Shown here: positions 11,501 to 23,500 of the stretch, piece by piece
Layout: every line of letters starts with the position of its first letter
How positions within the stretch are numbered: the first letter of the stretch is position 1
Origin: Prunella strophiata
Taxonomy: Eukaryota; Chordata; Aves; Passeriformes; Prunellidae
Length of the DNA stretch: 64,000 nt
NCBI GenBank assembly: GCA_036583965.1
Contig: JAZBQD010000017.1
Location: forward strand, 26,756,385 to 26,820,384
Reading direction: 5' to 3'
Notes under the pieces: model-generated
Databases searched by the model: none
The model's input: only the letters and a program-made list of their open reading frames with translations
Told to the model about the DNA's origin: nothing
Made by a program: the position numbers and the translations under genes

Positions 11501-14500
11501 AATCCAGTGATTTTTAATCAGGTGGGTAAGCTATTTGCAGCACAACAGTTGATATCAAAAGGCCAGAATCTTTTCTGATGTGCAGAGAGCCCCACAGTGA
11601 GAACTTACACAATGCTTGATTATGAACTGAGGCAAATACAGTGAATATAAAATCTCAGCATTTTCATCCACATGTACATGGCACTCTGATGATAGAGTGC
11701 AGCTTCAAAAACTGAAGGGCTGCAAAATGGTGCCTTCCTCATATTCAGTCTATATATACCAGAATTTGCTGCTTTGCCTCTATTAATACTTCTTTAAAAT
11801 AAGTAACTGTGCAATTAATGGACACTTTCCTTCTGACTAACCTTTCATTTTATTTTTACTCAGGAGTGGTATCCCATTTCCTAGAGCTGGTGACCAATTT
11901 TGCTGCTCTGAGTGAGTTTAACAATTTTGTACTCTTAAGTCTCCAATACCTCTGCAATGGAAGGGATTGTAAAGTGGTATCACTGTCCTGTGAGAAATCA
12001 AATACACAGCAGGTTGACTACACACTTTTAAATTTTTACTGTAAATCACTGTATGAGAGTCCAAGCAGATGTGAGGGTGCTCAGCTCACCTGTGATGTTA
12101 TTAGTGTATCACTGTAGTAGTCTGCTGGCATTAGGTTCTCCACAATATAGACCAGACACCAGAAAGCACTTTCCTCATCTTCTAGGACCAGGAGAGCCAC
12201 AGCTGCCAATCTGTGATGGACAAGACATGGTGAGAGAACTCAGTACTGCAGGAGAAATCATCAACACAGGAATTGAAGAATACAAGAGTTCTTTCTGCAT
12301 GTCTCCAGCTCCATTGGCATCCAAAATATCAAATGTGGCAGGACAGCCAGATAGATGCAAGTGATCTGTTTCTGAAGGAGCCACAGGGATGTGATCTTCT
12401 TTCCCATGTGGCTCTGTCAGAACATATGGAACTGGTGTGACAAAGCCAGGTTTCCCAGCTAATGGAATGTTCTGTAGATCTGCTGAAGTTAGTAGTGTGC
12501 TGATTTGGGCTATTTCAATACAAGAAAGAGGTCACAAAGAGGTACTTCATATTATATGATGTAGTTCATCTCTCCATACATTCTTTTACAGCCTTGACCT
12601 CCTTCAGCTGTGACTTACTGCCTTTTAAACAGACTAGAAAGATGATACCTTATATTAAGGGCTCTCTGGAGAAAAGCTTCTATCATCTTTCTGAAGACCA
12701 TCCAAAGATCATTAGGAATAAATAGGTTACAAAGACCTCCCTCATGTGAAAAGGTCCAACTAGAAATTCCCTTCTTACAGCTAATGCCTACTGCCTTTTC
12801 TACTTGGCAGCACAATTCTACAAAATTTAGGTTCATCTTTCCTATAGCCTTCTTTGGGAAGTGAAAGAAACGCTTATATTCTCTCAATTTTCTCTTTTCC
12901 AGACAGAACAACCGCGGTTTGCTCAGTCTCTCTTTGTGTCATTTGCTGCAACTCCCTCGCATCTTAACACTTCCCAACATTTCCTCCAACTGTTCTCAGC
13001 AAAAAAGGGAATCACCAGGGTGTTCTTCTGCTTTACTACTTCACATTACTACTTAAAAATTCAGCCTGAGCCTTGTGGTGTTATTCTGGGACTGCTTCAC
13101 TCTTCCTCCTATAGCTGTTCTTTCCCATTCTGTAACTACAGAGATGCCACGCAAGTGCATCCTGCTGCATTCTGAATCCCAGTAACAACAGTGGATGAAA
13201 AATAAGTTACCAAATGCAGAATTCTGCAATTAAATACCTACAGCTAGGACAGAACTGTAGAGAGGCAAGAGCCTGAGGCCACTTGAATCACAGCCTAGAG
13301 TACGTGTCTACACCTCTTCAGTGCCATCTCATGAAGAAGCAGCATACCTGTTCAATCCCTGGCAGTATCCAATGGCAGGATTGTGCCAGGAGAATGCCAA
13401 TAACACCCTCCGGAGCCTGGGGATGAGCTGGGAGGTGGGAGAGGAGAAATGCTTGTTGTTGGTCAGTGTGCGGGGCAGGTCAAGCTCGATCTGGCGGCAG
13501 GCCGGGTGCTCGGTGCTCCTGCTCTGCTCCAGCAGCCGCTGGTAGTGCCCAGGCACGGGGCTGCAGTGCCGGCTGACCATCCACCTCCACACGCGCTGAC
13601 GGTGCTCCCTTGGGATGCCACTTCGGATCAGACTCTTCAGCTCTGCACAGGGGTTCAGCTCTCCAATGCTGTTCCATCTGTCACGGAGGGGCTTCTCCAC
13701 TATCTCCTGGCTCCGCAGTTTGTTGGACTTTATCTCAAGGGCTTGGATTTTGGCCAGGAGTTTCCAGTCCTCAATTTCATAGTCAGGTACAGTCATAAAC
13801 CCGTACTCATCATACTCACTGGAAGGACACAAGGCAGTGTTCAGTTCAAATGACAGTGCTGGTACCTGTGTCAAGGACACTTACTGTTTGGGATCACCCC
13901 AGCTACAGCCTGCTGCCAGACTCATGTCACCCCTACTGGAGCACAAGTACTTGTGGGTATGCACCCCCCACCCTTCTCCCTTTGCAGGCTACACTGAGAT
14001 CTGGGAAATGCTCCTTAGGCCTTCACTTTGTTGCTCCAACTTCACTTTGTTGTGCTGTCACTTAATATTAAATCTGGGTTTTTCTGATACCCTTGCTAGG
14101 GATTTTTTTTAAAGTGATCTCAAACACTCATTTGTAACAGGACTCCTCCACTTCTCTGCATGTGACTGCCTACCTCAGAGCCTTAAAGACAAATGAGAAC
14201 CTGCAGCACTGGCATACACACAACTCAAGTGTAACATTGCTCTGAGCTGCAGACCAACCTCAGCAGACCCCTCATCAGCCTCTAAAGAAATACCAAGCTC
14301 ACCCTGTATACCTTCTCCCTACCCCATTCCAGTGCAGAGACAGTTCTGTAGGAGCAGGCTGGAAAGGCTTTGGGGCATGAGATCAAAGAACAGAGATCCA
14401 CAGTCCCTTCTGATGTCTCTTTGTACACAATGCAAATCTCTTACTGATCAGAACACACCAAGAGTACAGACAGTACAGCTTGTCAAGGTTTGTGCACCAT

Positions 14501-17500
14501 CTGTCCACAAGGTGGGAAACTTATAAGATATCATCATATACCTGACAAGGAGACCTAGAGGGTCTCATCTTCAAAGCTACGTGGAGAATCTGTGAGACTG
14601 ACAAAACAGATAAAATGGGAACTGCTACAGAACAGGGGCCCTGACTGTGCAGGAAGGCATAGAGACAAATGTAGGCCCCACTACACAATGTTTTTAGATG
14701 TATCTTGCCTGCACACTTTCCTTTGCAGAGAGGCTTCTACAAAACTGTGAATATCCCCATGCTCTCAACTCTTACCTTACAGGGTTCAAGTTAAAACCTT
14801 CTTCTGCTCCTTCCTTCACATCCCACTGGAGAGCTTCCTGGATGAGGTTCTTCACCAATTCAGCATGCGAGTTGGACAGGCCAGGCACAGCCTCCTGCAG
14901 CTTTCTCAAGACTGCCAGGTATTTGCTCTCCATCTGGCAGTTTCTTGCTTGCAGGCAGGCACACTGATGGGGAAACAAGAAGGAAAGAGCTCGCTCAGTG
15001 GTAGTCCTTCCTGCATTGCTACTGCTCTCTACTGGCCTGGTCTGCACATAAAGTAAAGACTTCTGCAGAGCAAAGCCCCAGGAAAGACATTTAGTAGTTT
15101 TCTACAATCAGTGGAATTGCAGCCATGAATGAATCACCACGGTCTATGAACAAGCACAAGCTGCATGTTCACATGCTAGCACAAGTAGTTAGCATGCAAC
15201 AGAAGTTGCTTGAGTGGGACACCTACTACATCATCACCTACTTTAACTACTGCATTGCATCAGTAGATGGCCACACCCCACCAGCTCAACAGTCAAAGAG
15301 CCAGCTCTCCATGTGAGGTCTCTGCTGTCTTTTCCCCTCATCCTCAGACAAGTTCTCTACACCACATTGAGCTGTATCCTGATAAAACATACCACTCCAG
15401 AGACTGAGCTGTAAGTATAGCATTTTCAGGATACAAGGTAGCACCACAGACTAGGTGACCACATACCCCTCAGCATCCCCAGTCCCATGGCACTGGTACA
15501 CATCATTTCTCATGTATAGGAAGCCCAACTGAGATCAAACAGCAGGACAGTACCTGCCACCACCTTAGCCCTGGGCACAGAAAGCAAAAAAAAAACGAAT
15601 AAGGATTATTAGTGCATTCCACAAGTGGGGAACTGAGGCCACACAGGTGACAAGACTCACCCAGTGTCTCACAGGAAGCTCAGTGAAGACTCCTGTTCAG
15701 TGGGAAGCAGAAGTTGAAAACAAGAACAAAACAGAGAGAATTAGGTTGCATATAGAGGGGACAGAAAGGAGCACAGTTTATTTCATACTACCATTTTAGT
15801 CAGAATTTTGCCTCACACTGAGCATGCTGGGCTCGTGTGATTACTTCCTTTTTGAAGGTTATGGCAGTGTCAGGATGAGAGGGCCGTAAGTCAGGAGGAA
15901 GGCAGGGTTTCAAAGAACTAGAAAGCAAACAGATGTAAGAATGGCAATAACACTCCAGAAGCAGCTTTTTGCCCTGTCCCAGAAGTCATGACTGTGAAGA
16001 CATACCTCTAGTGGTCCAGTCCCCCATCTAAGGCCACACTATGATCTCAGAAATGCTTGTTAGGCCTCAGTCTTGATGAACAGCACCCTGGGCTAAGCTC
16101 TTGTGCTTATCAGAAATATTGTTTGCTCCCAGAAATTGGTGCTAATGAGCTTTGGTTTTTAACAAACACCATTGGAAACTTATTTTTCTTGCAAACTCAA
16201 GTGGAGGAACATTTTTGTCATCAAAAAAGGTTACCAATTGCAGCCAGGATGGCAAATTACTATGACTAAAGGCAATTCTCTTATGAACCTATAAACAGTG
16301 GTCCCTAGTGAGACCCTTTGAGCTCTCCTGGACCTCAGTGGGCTGTGACCAGCAACCTCCCTCTGAGTGGAGCCTCTCAGAGGCAGAGAACTCTCAGATT
16401 TGCTGTACTTGGAGCACCACTGCCAAACAATGATGACAAAGCCTGGGCCAATATCCCCGCTCCTCAAGGCTCATCCCTTTGCCTGCTGAGAAGATGCAGA
16501 CATCTGACACGAGCACTTCACTGAGCTCGAGGGACAATTTTCACAGGTACCTTGTACATACTCTAGGTCTGTGTGAATATGCTACAGAAAATGTACCTGG
16601 AATCTTAGATTCTCAAGTATTTTAGGTTAGTAAGCGAGGCCTATAAGTGAGTTACTGTTGTGATTCCAGTAAATTCCAAAGAATCTTTTGTAAATTGTTT
16701 AAATTCAGCCATTGTTTAAGTGCTGTTAAGTTTAAGTGTGTTAAAATCTTTAGGCCCAAACTATTGTTCCAGTCCAGAGCTAAGTTTTGCACAGGAGTCC
16801 ACACTGAACCTTGGGGCTCAGTGGCAGGGCCTCCCTTATTCCTTTTATGCTAAAGCTTTCCTATCCTTACCCTTTTCCATCCCCAGCTTCCATATAGATT
16901 TTTAATTTGTTTTAGTTTTAGATTGACTGATTATAGGTTTTAGTACTGTTTTATCTTTGTGTGCTTTAACCATCTAGTAAGTAGTAGAGTGAACCTTGGC
17001 AATGAGCTTTGCCATGCTGTCACTTCAATATTGAACCTGCTTTGCCTAACCTTTGTCAGTGATTCTTTAAGCAACCTAAGACACTCATTCACAGCAATAC
17101 CTTAAAACCCAGGGAAGTAAATCCTAAGCAAAACCCACAGAAGAAATGCCAGCACACACCCCCATCCTCGAAAGTAGTTCAGGACCAAAAAATAGGGTTA
17201 GACAAGTCTGAGAGTAACCAGGTTTTTCACAGTTACACAGCTAGAAATAAAAACGCAACTTAGGAAAACACAGGAACTCTGATCTAACTGCAGGACTTCA
17301 AGCATGCTGCCACCTAGCAGTGCCAAGTCCAGCAAAGAAACCATGACTAGATGGAGCCAGGATTCAATTTGTCAGCTCTCAGGAAACTTTTCTGATTGCC
17401 TACACAGGGTTGCTTTTTTATTTGCATAGATTAAATGCAGAAATTTGGGTTACGTTTCAGCACATTTAAGACTGATCTTCACAGGTATTTTACTTCTGTT

Positions 17501-20500
17501 CAAGAATTTAAATTATCATGTCTAATTTGTGAACAACACAAAGCAGTAAAGAGGTCTCACAATAAAAAACCACAAGAAAGCTTCTTTATTCCTTGTGGAT
17601 CAAAATCTATTCTGGTGCCACGGAATAGAAACTTTGAAAATAAATTAGCAATAGTTCAAACCAAGGAAAAAAGATCACTTGGCCTTACCTTCATCAGAAG
17701 AGCTTTTTCATTCTCAGCAACACTTGTCCAGAGTCGAGTAACCTGGTGGATCTCGGAATTGAGAAACTGGTTCTGGGTTTTGTATGCATCAATATCATCC
17801 TGCCATGAAGCAAAACAGTCACACAAGGAGAGATCTTGAGGGGCTTAAAATCCCTCACATTTCAGGGAAATCAGATTAAGTTAATGACAATAAAATATCT
17901 CAAAAATTCTGTGTTCTGAGGAGCAGACAGGACTCCCCAGTACAAATATTGCCTACAAAGGAAATCAAGGCACAATATTGTGATACATCAACAAGACACT
18001 TGAAAATGCTAAATGTATATATATACTTAAAAACACTGGAGAGATCCAGACCATATAAAGTCAGGGATGTACTTAAAATTAAGAATATATGTGTTTTGCT
18101 TGGTTGATTGGTTTAATTTTGGTCGGTTTATTTTTTTTTTCTTTTATATGAAACAAATCTTAGCCCCATGGCTGGCAGAAAAATGAACACTCTCCACAGA
18201 AAGTGGCTCTTTTAGCAATTCTCCACCTCACACTAACCCATAATTACAGCTGTGCACATACAACAGCCTACATCTGAAAGAACCAGGATGTATTGGGAAA
18301 CTCCAAGACAGAAACACAGAGCAACAAAGTAAGTGAAGGCAGCAAGTCAGGCTGCAACTGTGAAACAAAAGAAAGAAAAGAAAGTGGCAGGCACTGAATG
18401 ATGACAGGAAGTCAAACAAAACAGGTTCTAAGCTGAAGCTGAAACTGACCCAGATGCTTTTTCACCTGATGCACCTATGGGCATCAGGTGAGCCCCTTCC
18501 AGCCTTTCTCTCATTTGGAGAGGGATGAAGCAACCAGCAGAAGTATATTCTGCACTTACTGCAAACAACCACCCCCCCCCCCACTGAACCTGAGGGCATA
18601 AAAATGGGCCCAAAAGGCCTGTGCCATCTCACACACCTTCAGATGCTCAATCTCCTCCTGCTGCTTATACAATGTGTCTGCAGTGATAGTGTTGGCTTCT
18701 TGCAGGGGGTCAGAGAGCTCTCGAGCCATCTGTTCTGTCAAGGTCATGATGACTTCCTGTTTGGCATGGTTCTTCTCCATCAGAAGCTGCACGTGTTCCT
18801 TGAGCTCCTGGATATGGCTGTCTCTCAAAGTCAGTATCTGCTCCAATTCCTTCTTTTCTTGTTCAAGAGCTTCCAGTCGACTTGTCAGATCTGCAATTTG
18901 TCTCACTTTGTGGCGCACCAGCTCCAGCCTGTCCTTATCTTCTGCTGCAGTGAGATACATGCTAGATGCTCGCTTCTCCTGCTGGGCTGCCTCCAGAGCT
19001 TTGTGGAGAAGTTTGACCAGTTCCTGGAAAGGGAATGCAATACCATCACATCACTGTGCTGTCCAGGGCAATGGCATTATGGACAGCACAGACTCAACAG
19101 TGAAATATCTTGAAATTGACTCCTTTCAGAAGGAAAACAATACAGAAATCTTGAATCCACAGTGACACCACTGTGAGACGTGCTGCTCTCAGAGCTGGGC
19201 CTGAAAGGTCTCTACGGCAGTTCACAGATGACCTGACATGGACTGGAAGCAGAAAAGCTGCTGCCCACACTGTCTGAACTCTGGCTTTCCTACAGTCATT
19301 CTTGAGAGGCCCAGCAGAGAACATGGAGATCTGGTCAGCAGTGTGGTAAAATGGGAGGAAAATAATGCAGTCTGCAACTACCTGTGCTACCAGAAGGACA
19401 TTGCAATATCCATTTTAACCTTCCTTCTGACAGAGTCCTCCCTCACTCTATCCAGCATGAAGGCATGGAACCTTGCCCCACAACACATTGCTGATTCAGG
19501 CTCTGCCATCTCAGACACTTAAGAAAGCAAATCAAGGACACAACTGACTGCCCAACATGGGACCTGGCTCTCCTGCCTCTTCTGCTGGAAGAGCTACCAG
19601 CATCATTAGCAGAGAACCTGGCATTGCTCCATGCTTTGAAAAACAGTTTAATTCATGAAAGACAGCCCTTGCAGTGACCCCTGTCCTGACTTCTTACAAT
19701 CAAATCACACCTTAAAGGTGGGTCACTGTTCAAAAAGAATGACCTGCTGTTAACACCATGACTCCACCTGGCAGTTCTCACCAGTGTCACAGTACCTATT
19801 CAGGACTGTACTTAGGGAGCAACAGAGATGCACAAGTAAGATAACAGCAGAGTACACTTGGATTTGTTTTACCTCCCTCTTACACCTAGCTGCACTTACC
19901 TAGAAATGGCTGAAGGTCTTTTGTGCTGGGCATGCTCAGACATACACAGGGTGATAACACCAGGAGCTTCAACTGGTCTCCAGTTACTGCCTGCTGAGCA
20001 CTTCTCAGTGCTTCTACCACACCAATGTGTAAGGGAGTCCCTGTGACCAGCCTCAGGGCCCTGACCCTTAGAAATAGCAGTCTCTTCACCACACTCACCT
20101 TCTGTGACTTGACTTCCTCTGTGAGTGTCAGAATCTGTTGCTGAAGGACACTCACTTTATCAACCGAGTTCTTCTCCCTTGACAATTCTTCAGTGCCTGG
20201 GAAGCCACTGTTCATCCACCTGGCTTTCCTAATCCAGTTCAGCTTGGGCCCTGTCCTCCCATCTTCCAGGGTCCCTTCCTTAACTGAGGGGAGATAGATT
20301 AAATTTAGACAGAAATGCTTTGCTACTATGGACTCCCAAGTCTTCCTATGGGGACTCAACAGTTCCGCAGAGAAGGCTGACATACAGGACATGGAAAATT
20401 GATCCACAGGATTGGAGCCAAAACATTGAAACAGTAGGGATCAGACACTGATATGCCCACAATAAACAAAGTTGTGATGGTTTATGGTACCTGTTAGCCC

Positions 20501-23500
20501 ATCTTGCACCCTGCTCATGAATCTGGCCCACAGCAAATGGAAGTTACCACCATGGAAAGGTATGCATGCAGTAGAGCTGCCACACTTAGCTTGTGACTGT
20601 GCAGCAATTATACTTTTACCTCAAAGAAATAAATCTGGTGTATTTTAGTTGGTTTTTATTTTTGTTTGTTTGTTTGTTTTGTTTTTGGTTTTTTGGGTTT
20701 GTTTTTTCTTGGGTTTTTTTCTGTTTGGTTTTTTTTTGGGGGGGGGGGTTGTTTTTTGGTTTTGTTTTTTTTTTTTTTTTTTTTGCTTTTGCAGAGGGTT
20801 CCAGAGGTAGAAGACAGAGACAGATGGAGCCTAAAGCAGAGCCAAAACAGTCCGTCTTGTGGCAACAACACAGGAAGAGACTTGAGACAATGTAACACAG
20901 TTTTCATATCCCTTGAAAACCTGCCACCATCTCATTTCCATTCCTGCTAATCCCTGCTAGAAGGCATCCCCGTCAGCTCATACAGCTCAGTAACAATCAC
21001 CTGCACCTCCTGCCTCTTGCTCCTCATCCACATTCTCAGGATGGTCTTGGAATTCATCAAAGCTAAAGACATTCCCATTGCTCCCCCAGAGCTGCTTGGA
21101 GCCACAAATATTGTAGACAGTGTTTCTGAAACAAGAAGAGATCAAGACAGCCTAGTGAACAGAAGTTATGATCACTGCAGCCAGCCAGTGAATATTCAAA
21201 CTATTCAATTCCTTACCTCCCCTTACTTCTCACCCCTCCTCCCAAAACTTATCTCCTTCATGTGCTGAGAAAATGAACTCTTTATAGAATTGGTGGATTT
21301 GAGGAGAGCAAGGTTGTAACCAGTATAAACCAGGAAGATGCCAGAGAATCAGTACAGCACAGCAATGTAAAATCAGATGATCTTTCCCCATGTGCTTGAG
21401 CCCTATACATAAACACATCAGATCAAAGAGAGGGATCAAAGGTAACAGTAGACCAACCACATCCTTCCCTCTCTCTTTCACTTCCTTCATCCATCCCTAT
21501 CCTTAGTTCACTGCAGAAATCCCCAGGTGCCAAGAAAGGCTGCCAAGAGAAGCTCAGTTACCTACAACACAGCCAAAACTGGGACAAATGGTCACATTTG
21601 AAGTAGCCACAGGTCCTGTGTTCTGAAACATTTAATAAATAACCTTGCCAAATGTTATTTACAAAGTCATAAACTAAAATGTAGTAAAGAGTTTCAGGAA
21701 CAAAACTGCAGTCAGACTCAGGAACAGTTTGTTACAACTGCTACTATCAGATATTGCCAGAAGCACTAAGAAATTACTTTACAGAATCATGGGGAACTAC
21801 AAAAGTACAAGTAGTTTGTGTAAAACCTGTACCAGAAAGCATGCATACAAGATTTTTTCCTCTCCTCCTGTGCTGTACTTCAGTTAAAACAACAAACAAG
21901 TCCCTTGTTTTGAGATCTATAAAAGACTCAGTGTTCCCTGTGTTCCTAAATAGTATCATTTAGATACTATTATCTTTTGCCTTGCTACTGTAAGGCTCCA
22001 GAGCAGAAGAGCAGACATTGCTGACCTTGGAGAACATACTGGTGTGTAAGACTAGCAGACCTTCAGTCCCTGTAGCCTGCAGTTACTACTCATCTAATGC
22101 AATTTTCCTACTTTTCCCTATCTAATGCTGCACTGTTTTCTCCATGAGTCTATGAAACTATTTTCTCCATTTCTTTATGAGCTCAGGGATCCAGATGTGC
22201 TACGCTCATGAAGACCCAGCCTGACAGTGACAGAGCCTGGAGAAATGTTTACTTAACAAGGGGAGCAGTACAACTTGAAGCTGGAAAGAGGAAATTGTTA
22301 TTCAAGCTCACGCTTGAGTAAAAGCATGGCATGGGAGCAGGGGCCAAAGACATGTTTGCGTTATTTTTAATCAATATGAGTAGGAAAGAATGCATAGCCT
22401 GAAAAATAGAGCAGCTGACTTTGAGGAACTACAAATGTACCAGTAGTTTGTGTAAAACCTATACCAGAAAGCATGCATACAGGTCTTTTCCTTCTCCTCC
22501 TGTGCTGTTCATCAGCTAAAACAAAACAAGTCTCTTGTTTTGAGGTCTGTTAAAGACTTAGTGTCTGCTGCTTTCCTAACTGTAAATGAAGCTGCTAACA
22601 TGAAACTCTGGTCTCATGGGGGATCTTTCTTCATATAAGATTGTAGCTGCAGCAGTGCTGGTAAAAAAAAACTACAGGCAACTTCCACACCAACAATATT
22701 TGGCAGGTGCCTGGCTGCCTACCACGCTTATGGCCACTTACTCATTTTTGATTATGGGTAAATAAGTGACTAGGAAACACTTACAGAGATACTGATGAGG
22801 TTGTCTTTGTAAAACTGTAGCCCAAGACTAGTAACTTTTAACATGATGGGGCTATCCATTGCAACAGCAGATAGAAAAAGGCAGTAGGAATACTAACATC
22901 CTTGAAACTCAGCAAGCAAGAGCAAGTTGTGCAGTCAGGCCATGTTACAGCCTCAAGCTCCTTTTCCCTGGAGTTCCTGCTTTGGAGAATACACTAGACT
23001 CAAGGTCCTTTGAAACCACTGGAAAGAGCTAATGGGCTTCTATGACCTACTGAGTACAGCTGAACCTGACCATGTGCTCTTCCAAGACCGCTGTGCAGAT
23101 GCATCACACTAGGCATGCAAAGCACTGACGACACAAAAGAGCTTAATCAAGTCCTAGGTCTGCTACCAGGATCTTTGCTAAGAAAACTAGGTTATGTGAA
23201 ATGCATCAGAACAGAGGGATGTGAAAGACCCACCTGCAGGAAGTCTACTTTGGCCTGGACTAGCCTCCAAAAAGGTGCTTCACAGTCATCCCGCCTAGGC
23301 AAGAGTCCCATTTCACACAATATATGATAGGCAAGGAAGACACACAGTGGCAGGCCAGCGTGTCAACCACACTGTGGTTCTCTTCATGCACTTACTGTAT
23401 CTCTGTCCAAGGGTGCTTAAGGGAGATGTTCTGCAAAGCAGTAGATGTCTGTGGTGCAGGCAAAGATGCTGCCTTTAAACCCACTGCTTCTGTTGGTGTT

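Noticed and set aside
12203..12205. Closer CAG acceptor for TBC1D2 exon 10
   Set aside because: Its use would shift the frame. The acceptor 8 nt upstream restores the conserved LAAVALL sequence.
18604..19165. Plus-strand frames of 163-169 codons
   Set aside because: They are antisense to TBC1D2 exon 6; Leu/Cys/Ser-rich frames are the usual complement of coiled-coil coding sequence.
20593..20950. Phe/Trp/Gly-rich frames of about 100 codons that look like membrane proteins
   Set aside because: They are translations of the T/G low-complexity tract.
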